In this document: positions 1 to 6,466 of the stretch, piece by piece
Position numbering within the stretch: the first letter of the stretch is position 1
Layout: each line of letters begins with the position of its first letter
Source: CAZDET01 sp964504335
Lineage (GTDB): Bacteria > Bacteroidota > Bacteroidia > Chitinophagales > Saprospiraceae
Length of the DNA stretch: 15,418 nt
Assembly (NCBI GenBank): GCA_964504335.1
Contig: CAZDET010000095.1
Span: 1 to 15,418 of the forward strand
Reading direction: 5' to 3'
Made by a program: the position numbers and the translations under genes
The notes under the pieces: generated by a model
What the model was told of the DNA's origin: nothing
Seen by the model: only the letters and a program-made list of their open reading frames with translations
Databases searched by the model: none

Positions 1-45
1 ATCCCGGCTACGCCGCTGAGTAAAAACCCCTCACCACCTCGCCAC

Positions 46-1038
46 CTAAAACGGCAGTTTTCCCAGATCCACATTCCCCCCCGTCAAAATCACGCCCACC
101 TGCTTGCCGCGAAACACCTCCGGGTAGGTAAGTATGGCCGCCAGCGGAACCGCACAGCTAGGCTCGATAATGATCTTCATGCGCTCCCAGATCAGACGCA
201 TCGCGCGGATGATCGTTTTCTCATCGACGCGGAAGATCTCCTGGACGTGCTTTCGAATGATGCCGAGTGTCTTTTCGCTGAGGGGCGTGCGCAGGCCGTC
301 GGCGATGGTATTGGTGGTTTCGTTGCGCTCGACGCGTCCGCTGTGGAAGGAGCGGTAAGCGTCATCGACTTCGAAGGGTTCCGAGCCGTATACGGTGGTG
401 CCGGGAGAAAAGTAATGGGCCGACAGGGCCGTGCCACTCAGGAGGCCGCCGCCACCAACGGGCGCGATGAGGATGTCTAGGTGATCGGGCGCATCTTCGA
501 TCAATTCTTTGGCGCAGGTGGCCTGACCGGCGACCACGTCGTAGTTATCGAAGGGGTGGATGAAGGTAGCCCCTGTTTTGGCCACCACCTCTTCCAAGCC
601 GGCCTCCCGGGCCTCCGGCGTGGAGGCGCAGCGGTAGATGGTGGCCCCGTAGCCTTGGGTAGCGGCCACCTTAGCCGCCGGGGCGTTTTCCGGCATCACA
701 ATGTGCGCCTGCGTGCCCAGCACCTGCGCCGCCCGTGCCACTGCTTGTGCGTGGTTGCCGCTGGAGTGGGTCGCCAGGCCGCGCGCACATTCCTCCGGCG
801 ATAGCCGCACGGCTGCGCTGGCTGCCCCCCGCATTTTGAAAGCACCAATTTTCTGAAAATTTTCGCATTTAAAGAGGAGCTGCGCGCCGGTCAGCTCGTT
901 GAGTTGCGAACAGCTGAGTAACGGCGTGCGGTGGATGAGCGGGACGATGGCGGTGTGGGTATCGGCGATTTGTTTGGCAGTGGGAGGAGCGGTTAGCTTG
1001 GGCAGGGCCTGCACGGTATCGAAGTTCGTTTTTTGCAA
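46..1038 (-). CDS. Threonine/serine dehydratase or serine racemase (PLP fold type II, no ACT domain)
   Basis: A cytosolic PLP enzyme that should deaminate L-threonine or L-serine to a 2-oxoacid plus ammonia, or racemise serine. Visible in the 330 residues: the PLP-lysine motif GAFKMRGA (K68), the substrate loop SSGNHAQ (92-98), the phosphate-binding glycine loop GGGGLL (195-200), and the C-terminal TGGNVD (319-324), where T319 sits at the position that is Ser or Cys in many relatives. EPFEVDD (220-226) aligns with the divalent-metal site of eukaryotic-type serine racemases (E220, V224 carbonyl, D226). The length matches the catabolic/racemase type; the biosynthetic IlvA is longer, with a regulatory ACT domain, so allosteric isoleucine control is unlikely. 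The first in-frame start is TTG at 1038; there is no in-frame ATG before the catalytic lysine, so the exact start is uncertain. It lies downstream of the DUF2236 gene on the same strand, with a probable promoter of its own. Family assignment is secure; dehydratase versus racemase cannot be decided from sequence. Confidence 0.93.
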   Translation of the reverse strand: MQKTNFDTVQALPKLTAPPTAKQIADTHTAIVPLIHRTPLLSCSQLNELTGAQLLFKCENFQKIGAFKMRGAASAAVRLSPEECARGLATHSSGNHAQAVARAAQVLGTQAHIVMPENAPAAKVAATQGYGATIYRCASTPEAREAGLEEVVAKTGATFIHPFDNYDVVAGQATCAKELIEDAPDHLDILIAPVGGGGLLSGTALSAHYFSPGTTVYGSEPFEVDDAYRSFHSGRVERNETTNTIADGLRTPLSEKTLGIIRKHVQEIFRVDEKTIIRAMRLIWERMKIIIEPSCAVPLAAILTYPEVFRGKQVGVILTGGNVDLGKLPF

Positions 1039-1132
1039 GAGTCTGGATTTGATGCCGGCTCGGGCCGAAACAAGCCGGCCGCCGAGTCACAGCTTAGTTT
1101 GGTGAACTCCTTGTGTTATTGGAGCAATAGCA

Positions 1133-1165
1133 CAAATGTAGGTCCTCTAGGCGAAAATACGGCAA
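1133..1165 (-). promoter_or_regulatory. Bacteroidota-type promoter for the threonine dehydratase-like gene
   Basis: On the minus strand TACATTTG (1140-1133) fits the TAnnTTTG -7 element of Bacteroidota. A TTG lies upstream (1165-1163) with a 22-base spacer, slightly longer than usual. It falls in the 131-base gap between the DUF2236 gene and the dehydratase-like gene and would give a leader of about 90 bases. Moderate confidence, because the -33 match is only three bases. Confidence 0.5.
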
Positions 1166-1169
1166 GTAC

Positions 1170-2324
1170 TTAATAGTCATCCGACAGTCCCCAGAAGACC
1201 TCCAGGGTAGCAGGAATGAAGAAGCGACGATTTTTATAGGCATCAAAATAGGCTACCATGCCGCCCATGGTGAGTCGGGAGAGCGCATCGAACAAGCTGC
1301 GCTTGGCCGCATCGCTGCGCTCCTCCAGCGCCTCGCCCCGCCGCAGTAATGCGCCTAGAAAATGCGGCAGCACCCTTCCCAGGCAACCGTAAGGTTGCGC
1401 AACGCCCAGGTAGCCCGCTCGCTCGGCCCCAATCAGGAAATGAATTAGCGATTGCGGTACGACCTGCAACTGTTCCAGGCGTAGGGTCTCTTGCCCGAAG
1501 CGCACGAGGGCATCAGTGAGGGTGCGCCCCGCTTCGCTGGGTGCCGATTGGCGTTCGAGGATCAATGCCAGGTACTGCCGGGCGTCAACCGGCCCTGCGG
1601 GCAAGAGTTCCGGTTGGATGCCTAGTTGCGGACCAATGGCCGTCCAGGTGGCCTGGTAGCTTTCCTCGTCCTGCGATTCGAGCGGTATCCCGAATCGAGC
1701 AAGGCCATCCAGCGGGGCGATGCTGAAGGTCAACAGCGTGGCCAGCAGATCTTCCTGGTTAATGGGCTCGCCCAGACGCTCGGTATCCCAATCGGCGCGC
1801 TGGCCTACAAAATGTCGGATAGCGGCGTGAATGAGGCGGACTTTAGTGAGGAAGGTGCGGCCTTCGGCTCCGGGTTGTAAGCCGCCCGGCTGCATGACGG
1901 CCAGCAGAAACTGAGCGGTCTCGGCGATGCGGCGGGTGAAAGTTCGCCAATCTTCTTCGGGCCGGTCGAGCCGCCCGGTTTGGACGAGCACCTCCGCTCC
2001 ATTGGCCATACTGTAGAGCAGTGGAAGGGATTGATAGTAGAGCAACACCAACAGCTTCGGACCATGGTCGAGAAACAGCGATTGGGCGCGGGCGACGGTG
2101 GCGTCTGATAGCTCGAGCCGGGAGGCTCGCTGTGCAGCCACGAAATCGGCCAGCGAGGGTGGCAACTCCCGGAGGGGCAGCTCCACTTCCCGGATCAGGC
2201 GGCCGAACAGCCGGTGGGCCCCGTCGAGTCCCTGCTCAGCTACTAATTGAGCGATGAGCTGATCGGCGGGCGGATCGCCAATGTGGCGATACTGGTCGAG
2301 TTGGGTATGGGTCGGCAGCGGCAT
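1170..2324 (-). CDS. Oxygenase MpaB / latex-clearing-protein family (DUF2236), putative haem b protein
   Basis: A 384-residue protein with no signal peptide, so probably cytoplasmic. The core of the DUF2236/MpaB/Lcp fold is visible: R163-x-x-H166-x3-R170-H171 (RLIHAAIRH). This reproduces the spacing of the conserved Arg/His cluster of the rubber oxygenase Lcp, where the histidine equivalent to H166 is the axial haem ligand. Further family features are the helix around GPKLLVLLYYQSLPLLY (88-104), NQEDLLATLLTFS (189-201) and the ExYxxxW/G-x-x-LGI stretch (221-236). Lcp cleaves polyisoprene and fungal MpaB cleaves a prenyl chain oxidatively; the substrate of bacterial cytosolic members is mostly unknown, and I do not assign one. 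Start ATG at 2324 is the only good candidate. No clear -7 element was found upstream. The nearest gene on the same strand is the dehydratase-like gene 131 bases downstream, which gives no obvious pathway link. Confidence 0.85.
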   Translation of the reverse strand: MPLPTHTQLDQYRHIGDPPADQLIAQLVAEQGLDGAHRLFGRLIREVELPLRELPPSLADFVAAQRASRLELSDATVARAQSLFLDHGPKLLVLLYYQSLPLLYSMANGAEVLVQTGRLDRPEEDWRTFTRRIAETAQFLLAVMQPGGLQPGAEGRTFLTKVRLIHAAIRHFVGQRADWDTERLGEPINQEDLLATLLTFSIAPLDGLARFGIPLESQDEESYQATWTAIGPQLGIQPELLPAGPVDARQYLALILERQSAPSEAGRTLTDALVRFGQETLRLEQLQVVPQSLIHFLIGAERAGYLGVAQPYGCLGRVLPHFLGALLRRGEALEERSDAAKRSLFDALSRLTMGGMVAYFDAYKNRRFFIPATLEVFWGLSDDY

Positions 2325-2509
2325 TTGATGGGTTTAAAGGGTTGCTTGTTATAAGATAATTTTAAATGTCTACTCGTGTTAATGTCGACTGTGTCGGTCA
2401 ACTTCTTACTGGAAGCTAGCCGATTTTTGTCAAATTTCCATTGATACTTTCCGGGCGTTAGGGCAAACGCACCAAAATGAGCGGTACGATAGTTTTGGGA
2501 GTTTTGGGC

Positions 2510-2540
2510 TTGCTTCTATGGGGATAAGCGCGTATCTTTG
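2510..2540 (+). promoter_or_regulatory. Near-consensus Bacteroidota promoter upstream of a non-coding region
   Basis: TTG at 2510-2512, a 20-base spacer, then TATCTTTG at 2533-2540 (consensus TAnnTTTG). Transcription should start around 2545-2548, roughly 390 bases before the first Uma2 ATG, at the left edge of a GC-rich segment full of inverted repeats. The same TATCTTTGC string recurs twice at the right end of the window. It drives either a free-standing RNA or a very long leader of the Uma2 genes. Confidence 0.7.
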
Positions 2541-2544
2541 CGGC

Positions 2545-2830
2545 TCTATCCAATAGCTGCTGCTCTAGCGGCAGCTGTTCTCACAAAATAGCCCACTTTT
2601 TCACACGGCCGTTTCCATTGCTGGTAGCCGCGTGCGCCGCGCACGCCTGGGCTGCCTGCAGCCCTTGAGGTTGGCAGGTATGGTGGGCGGGCCGTTTTAA
2701 TATATACCCACCCACATGGTGTGAGGCGCTCCGAGCTCAGCCACCGGCCACAGAGCCGAGGGGCCAAGCTATGTCCCGCCGGGTGGACTCACGGCCTCCG
2801 GCATTTGATGCGTGCGCCCAAACCGGGCGT
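2545..2830 (+). ncRNA. Candidate structured non-coding RNA, family not recognised
   Basis: This stretch follows a strong promoter, is markedly richer in G and C than the bases on either side, has no convincing reading frame and is dense in self-complementary segments. Hairpins readable by eye: 2552-2562 with 2569-2579 (about 11 pairs, loop CTCTAG); 2630-2636 with 2640-2646 (GCGTGCG/CGCACGC, loop CCG); 2649-2654 with 2659-2664 (GGGCTG/CAGCCC); 2718-2725 with 2736-2745 (eight pairs around a two-base bulge); 2814-2819 with 2825-2830. Two longer-range pairings, 2591-2596 with 2683-2688 and 2605-2610 with 2690-2695, cross each other and could form a pseudoknot. I looked for RNase P, tmRNA and SRP signatures and found none. 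The 3' end is a guess, as there is no hairpin plus T-run. It could instead be a structured leader of the Uma2 array or the remains of an element. Strand is inferred from the promoter. Confidence 0.42.
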
Positions 2831-2880
2831 TGAAAGATCGACTAATTGATTGGAAGTTCCGTTTGGAGTTCATTTTGTTG

Positions 2881-2894
2881 AGGAATTAATTCCT
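2881..2894. promoter_or_regulatory. Perfect 14-bp palindrome upstream of the Uma2 array, possible operator
   Basis: AGGAATTAATTCCT is a perfect inverted repeat lying 38 bases before the first Uma2 ATG, in an AT-rich stretch. Its size and position would suit a dimeric repressor. No regulator gene is present nearby, and a chance palindrome in AT-rich DNA cannot be excluded. Confidence 0.3.
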
Positions 2895-2932
2895 AATTAA
2901 AAGTCGTATTTTCCTAGCCAAATCCATTTAAT

Positions 2933-3523
2933 ATGGAGATTACAAAGCTTAGCCAACTCGATCTTGGTGCCACATACACCTACGCGGATTACTTCAGCTG
3001 GCGGCTGAAGGAGCGGCTGGAATTGCTGCGGGGCAAGATTGCCCTGATGTCGCCTGCACCGAGCCGTTATCACCAATTAGTGGTGGGGAACTTGCATGGA
3101 TTTATTTGGCAGTATTTAAAAATGCACCACTGTCAGGTCTTTATGGCCCCTTTCGATGTGCGCCTTCCCCAATCCGGCAGTAGTCCGGAGGCACCGATTT
3201 ATACAGTAGTACAGCCCGATGTTTGCGTGATCTGCGATCCCTCTAAACTCGATGCGCAGGGCTGCATCGGCGCGCCCGATCTGGTCGTAGAAGTCCTTTC
3301 TCCGGGCAATGCCCGCAAGGAAATGCGGGAGAAATTTGAGCTTTACGAGGAGGCCGGTGTCCGGGAATACTGGCTGGTCAATCCAGCCGAGCGATCGGTA
3401 TTTCGGTACCTACGCAATGAGGCAGGCATCTTCCTCGCTCCCCAACCGCTAACGGATCAGGAGACCTTATTGACCGACCTATTGCCAGGCCTGGAGATTG
3501 ATCTCGGAGAAGTTTTCAATTGA
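2933..3523 (+). CDS. Uma2-family PD-(D/E)XK endonuclease-like protein, copy 1
   Basis: A 196-residue Uma2 (DUF820) protein, usual length for the family. Visible in order: an N-terminal YTYADYFSW segment (15-23), SPAPSRYHQ (40-48) with the family's HQ pair, APFDVRLP (72-79), QPDVCVI (94-100), and the catalytic core PDLVVEVLSPG (115-125) followed by REK. D116, E120 and K134 are the expected PD-(D/E)XK metal and catalytic residues, all intact. EAGVREYWLVNP (140-151) is the family's C-terminal signature. Uma2 proteins are restriction-nuclease-like and occur in many copies in some genomes, but their cellular target is essentially unknown; activity here is inferred from fold and residues only. The ATG at 2933 is the first in frame, with A/T-rich DNA before it and no clear Shine-Dalgarno, as usual in this phylum. 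First of three tandem paralogues. Its last 249 bases are identical to those of copy 2. Confidence 0.9.
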   Translation: MEITKLSQLDLGATYTYADYFSWRLKERLELLRGKIALMSPAPSRYHQLVVGNLHGFIWQYLKMHHCQVFMAPFDVRLPQSGSSPEAPIYTVVQPDVCVICDPSKLDAQGCIGAPDLVVEVLSPGNARKEMREKFELYEEAGVREYWLVNPAERSVFRYLRNEAGIFLAPQPLTDQETLLTDLLPGLEIDLGEVFN

Positions 3524-3862
3524 AATGTATTTAAAAATGGATCACTCAACAGCCTCTACTCCCCAACCGAAAGTTACCAGCCTAGATCAACTGGACCCTA
3601 GTGCTATTTATACCTATGCCGATTACTTCAGCTGGCGGCTGAAGGAGCGGCTGGAATTGCTGCGGGGCAAGATCGCCCTGATGTCGCCCGCTCCAAATCG
3701 CTACCACCAGGAGGTCGTCGGAAACCTGCACCTGTATTTGGGAAACTTTTTGCGCAAGCAGCCGTGCAAAGTGTTTATGGCCCCGTTTGATGTGCGCCTC
3801 CCCCGTCCTCATTCCGCCGCGGACGATCCCATCTTTACAGTGGTGCAGCCCGACCTCTGCGT
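3275..3862 (+). repeat. 588-bp perfect direct repeat, unit 1
   Basis: Bases 3275-3862 match 3909-4496 without a single difference by base-by-base reading, at a period of 634. The unit spans the 3' part of Uma2 copy 1, the one-base junction and the 5' part of copy 2. It is bounded by mismatches at 3274/3908 on the left and 3863/4497 on the right. Confidence 0.95.
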
Positions 3863-4157
3863 TGTTTGCGACGAGTCGAAGCTCGATGCGCAGGGCTGCA
3901 TTGGTGCCCCCGATCTGGTCGTAGAAGTCCTTTCTCCGGGCAATGCCCGCAAGGAAATGCGGGAGAAATTTGAGCTTTACGAGGAGGCCGGTGTCCGGGA
4001 ATACTGGCTGGTCAATCCAGCCGAGCGATCGGTATTTCGGTACCTACGCAATGAGGCAGGCATCTTCCTCGCTCCCCAACCGCTAACGGATCAGGAGACC
4101 TTATTGACCGACCTATTGCCAGGCCTGGAGATTGATCTCGGAGAAGTTTTCAATTGA
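3525..4157 (+). CDS. Uma2-family PD-(D/E)XK endonuclease-like protein, copy 2 (mosaic)
   Basis: A 210-residue Uma2 protein whose start ATG follows the stop of copy 1 by one base (TGA-A-ATG), so translational coupling is likely. An alternative ATG four codons on (3537) is possible, and an in-frame TTG at 3498 inside copy 1 is less likely. Catalytic residues D130, E134 and K148 are intact, as are HQ (61-62) and the EYW signature. The N-terminus carries about 15 extra, low-complexity residues compared with copy 1. The gene is a hybrid: everything up to base 3862 is identical to copy 3, and everything from 3909 to its stop is identical to copy 1. The 46 bases between hold five differences from copy 3, all silent third-codon changes; three of them (3902, 3905, 3908) are found in neither neighbour. 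This indicates recent unequal crossing-over or gene conversion. Confidence 0.9.
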   Translation: MYLKMDHSTASTPQPKVTSLDQLDPSAIYTYADYFSWRLKERLELLRGKIALMSPAPNRYHQEVVGNLHLYLGNFLRKQPCKVFMAPFDVRLPRPHSAADDPIFTVVQPDLCVVCDESKLDAQGCIGAPDLVVEVLSPGNARKEMREKFELYEEAGVREYWLVNPAERSVFRYLRNEAGIFLAPQPLTDQETLLTDLLPGLEIDLGEVFN

Positions 4158-4496
4158 AATGTATTTAAAAATGGATCACTCAACAGCCTCTACTCCCCAA
4201 CCGAAAGTTACCAGCCTAGATCAACTGGACCCTAGTGCTATTTATACCTATGCCGATTACTTCAGCTGGCGGCTGAAGGAGCGGCTGGAATTGCTGCGGG
4301 GCAAGATCGCCCTGATGTCGCCCGCTCCAAATCGCTACCACCAGGAGGTCGTCGGAAACCTGCACCTGTATTTGGGAAACTTTTTGCGCAAGCAGCCGTG
4401 CAAAGTGTTTATGGCCCCGTTTGATGTGCGCCTCCCCCGTCCTCATTCCGCCGCGGACGATCCCATCTTTACAGTGGTGCAGCCCGACCTCTGCGT
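3909..4496 (+). repeat. 588-bp perfect direct repeat, unit 2
   Basis: Second unit of the repeat beginning at 3275. It covers the 3' part of Uma2 copy 2, the one-base junction and the 5' part of copy 3. A shorter block of 53 identical bases is also shared by all three genes (2987-3039, 3621-3673, 4255-4307), inside otherwise diverged 5' sequence of copy 1. Confidence 0.95.
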
Positions 4497-4794
4497 CGTT
4501 TGCGACGAGTCGAAGCTCGATGCGCAAGGCTGCATCGGCGCGCCCGATCTGGTCGTAGAGGTCCTTTCTCCGGGCAATGCCCGCAAGGAAATGCGGGAGA
4601 AGTATAGTCTTTACGAAGATGCGGGAGTGCAGGAATACTGGCTCGCCGATCCGGAGCACCAGACGATATTACGGTACATTCGAAATGCCGATGGCATTTT
4701 TACAGGAAGCAGGCCACTAACTTCAGGAGAGACGCTCACAACCGAACTTTTACCAGGGCTCGAAATCAACCTCCAAGAAGTATTTGAATCCTAG
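4159..4794 (+). CDS. Uma2-family PD-(D/E)XK endonuclease-like protein, copy 3
   Basis: A 211-residue Uma2 protein starting one base after the stop of copy 2, with the same leader and start context. D130, E134 and K148 of the PD-(D/E)XK core are intact, and HQ (61-62) and EYWLADP follow the family pattern. The first 113 codons are identical at DNA level to copy 2; after about base 4600 the sequence diverges clearly (for example YSLYEDAGVQEYW in place of FELYEEAGVREYW), and the C-terminus ends in a different tail. So copy 3 keeps an old, distinct C-terminal part, while its N-terminal part has been shared with copy 2 recently. It converges with the NhaC gene; the 28-base gap shows no terminator. 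Confidence 0.9.
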   Translation: MYLKMDHSTASTPQPKVTSLDQLDPSAIYTYADYFSWRLKERLELLRGKIALMSPAPNRYHQEVVGNLHLYLGNFLRKQPCKVFMAPFDVRLPRPHSAADDPIFTVVQPDLCVVCDESKLDAQGCIGAPDLVVEVLSPGNARKEMREKYSLYEDAGVQEYWLADPEHQTILRYIRNADGIFTGSRPLTSGETLTTELLPGLEINLQEVFES

Positions 4795-4822
4795 TAGGTC
4801 TCCAAATGAAGGGGGAGGATCA

Positions 4823-6313
4823 TTAAGCAGCCGCCATCCCCATCACCAAATACAGCAACGCCGCTCCACCACCGGCCAGCAGCGCATAGGGCAACTGCGT
4901 CTTCACATGGTCGATGTGATCCGTGGCGGAGGCCATCGAGGAGAGAATCGTCGTATCGCTAATCGGCGAGCAATGATCACCGAACACGCCTCCGCCGAGG
5001 GCCGCCGCGATGGTCATATACACATCGCTGCCCATTTCCTGGGCCAGCGGCACGCTGATGGGAATCATAATGGCAAAGGTTCCCCAGGAAGTACCCGTGG
5101 AAAAGGCAATGAAGCAACTGATAAAAAAGGTGAGCATGGGCACCAGGGCCGGCGAAATCCATTCCTTGGCGATACTGGCCACGTAGGGGCCCGTTTCCAG
5201 TTGGCGGCAAAGCGCGCCTAGTGCAAAAGCCAGCAAGATCAGAATGGCCAGCGGAATCAGGCCGGCGATGCCCTTGAGGGTGAGATCCACCATCTCGCGA
5301 ATCCCCAGGATTCGTTGGGCTTTGTAGAAGATCATGCTGATCAGGATACTCCCGATTACCGCAATCAATACGGCCGTACTGCCCGAACCCTGGCCGATGG
5401 CCAACAGCACTTTGGACAAGCCGGTGGTTTGTGGAGCGGCCTCCGTAGCCGATTCCCATCCGGTGTAGGCGAGCATTACAGGCATCAGTACCACCATCGT
5501 CACGATGGGTAGCACCATGTTATACGCCCGCGGCGTTACACCTGGCTTGGTATCGATTTCGGTTAGCTCTTCATCGACTACCGGTTGGGCATTGTCCCAC
5601 AGTACTTTTCCGGTATCGAGGGTACGGCGCTCGGCTTGCTTCATCGGGCCGAAATTCCAATTAGTGATAATGACGACCAGCACCAGCAGCAATGCCAAAA
5701 TCGGGTAAAAATTATAGCCGATAGATCGAATCATGGTGGCAAAAGGATCGCTGAAGCCCTGAGCGGCCAGCAAGCCCATGATGAAGGCCCCCCATCCGTT
5801 GAACGGAATCAAAATACTACTTGGTGCGGAGGAAGAATCGGCCACGTAGGCCAACCGCTCTCGGCTCAGCTGAAGCTTGTCGAACAGAGGCCGGTAGAGG
5901 GTGCCGACGGTCAATACGGAAATGCTCGACTCGACAAAAATCAACAGTCCCGTCAGCCAGGCGAATACCTGTACCATCACCCGGCCCCGATTACTATTAT
6001 CCCCCTCGTAGCGCTCCAACCGACGGCTGACCAACTGAATAAACCCGGCCACTCCGCCCGATCGTTGCATAAACACGATCAGGGCACCCACCAGGGCACA
6101 AAACAAGATGGTACGGGCATTGCCAGCATCCTGAAACACCTGTACAATGCCCTCAACCGATTGCAAAAAGCCGAGTAGGGGATTGCCATCAGCAATGATG
6201 ACGTAGCCAAGAAAAATGCCGAATAATAAGGAGATGAATACCTGCTTGGTTAGAATGGCCAGCAGAATAGCGACCACCGGCGGTATGAGGCTCCAAAATC
6301 CGTAGCCCTCCAT
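4823..6313 (-). CDS. NhaC-family Na+/H+ antiporter
   Basis: A 496-residue polytopic inner-membrane protein with about a dozen hydrophobic segments. Hallmarks of the NhaC family are visible: ADSSSAPSSILIPFNGWG (158-175), FSTGTSWGTFA (404-414) and FGDHCSPISDTT (444-455), the last two forming the conserved ion-binding core in the second half. It should exchange Na+ for protons to control cytoplasmic pH and sodium, which would fit a marine habitat. Some relatives carry organic substrates coupled to Na+/H+ (the malate/lactate antiporter MleN), so the substrate is not certain. I chose the ATG at 6313 over an in-frame TTG four codons upstream (6325), because the conserved N-terminus starts just after it. 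It stands alone, convergent with the Uma2 array and divergent from the secreted-protein gene. No convincing -7 element was seen; TATATTG near 6330 is a poor match. Confidence 0.92.
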   Translation of the reverse strand: MEGYGFWSLIPPVVAILLAILTKQVFISLLFGIFLGYVIIADGNPLLGFLQSVEGIVQVFQDAGNARTILFCALVGALIVFMQRSGGVAGFIQLVSRRLERYEGDNSNRGRVMVQVFAWLTGLLIFVESSISVLTVGTLYRPLFDKLQLSRERLAYVADSSSAPSSILIPFNGWGAFIMGLLAAQGFSDPFATMIRSIGYNFYPILALLLVLVVIITNWNFGPMKQAERRTLDTGKVLWDNAQPVVDEELTEIDTKPGVTPRAYNMVLPIVTMVVLMPVMLAYTGWESATEAAPQTTGLSKVLLAIGQGSGSTAVLIAVIGSILISMIFYKAQRILGIREMVDLTLKGIAGLIPLAILILLAFALGALCRQLETGPYVASIAKEWISPALVPMLTFFISCFIAFSTGTSWGTFAIMIPISVPLAQEMGSDVYMTIAAALGGGVFGDHCSPISDTTILSSMASATDHIDHVKTQLPYALLAGGGAALLYLVMGMAAA

Positions 6314-6458
6314 TTTTGATGGCAATATACTTTAGTTCTCCGGATCATTGGGGCTTCAACAACGGAAGCAGGAAAATGCAAAAAAACAAATAAGAACGTT
6401 TGCAAATCAATAACAAAATTTAACACCCTCTCCACCTGCAAATTAGCGGAAATAACCG

Positions 6459-6466
6459 CACCTTTG
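6459..6466 (+). promoter_or_regulatory. Possible weak -7 element before the large T9SS protein gene
   Basis: CACCTTTG matches TAnnTTTG except for the first base, and lies about 125 bases before the ATG at 6590. No TTG stands at the expected -33 spacing. TGCATTTG (6567-6574), with a TTG 17 bases upstream (6547-6549), is an alternative. Neither is secure. The 276-base gap between the divergent genes holds nothing else that I recognise. Confidence 0.25.

Noticed and set aside
1..45. Possible terminator after the dehydratase-like gene (minus-strand GGGGTTTTT)
   Set aside because: There is a T-run but no inverted repeat in front of it within the window.
2541..2758. CGGCTCT at 2541-2547 complementary to AGAGCCG at 2752-2758 as a closing stem of the RNA candidate
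   Set aside because: The left arm begins directly after the -7 element, so most of it should lie upstream of the transcription start and would not be in the RNA.
2546..2767. A 73-codon minus-strand frame in the GC-rich intergenic region
   Set aside because: Composition is Arg/Pro/Ala-rich nonsense typical of a reading through structured GC-rich DNA, with no recognisable motif or start signal.
3498..3524. TTG at 3498 as the start of Uma2 copy 2, and the equivalent TTG at 4132 for copy 3
   Set aside because: This would overlap the preceding gene by 26 bases and add residues that are only a frame-shifted reading of its 3' end; the ATGs at 3525 and 4159 are better.
2933..4794. Transposon or phage origin of the repeated region
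   Set aside because: No transposase, integrase, terminal inverted repeats or target duplications are visible; the repeat is explained by recombination between paralogous genes.
4784..5221. Plus-strand 145-codon frame with many His, Gly and Arg
   Set aside because: It is the antisense of the NhaC gene, which has strong family motifs on the other strand.
5585..6178. Plus-strand 197-codon frame
   Set aside because: Antisense shadow of the NhaC gene; Gln/His-rich without any domain.
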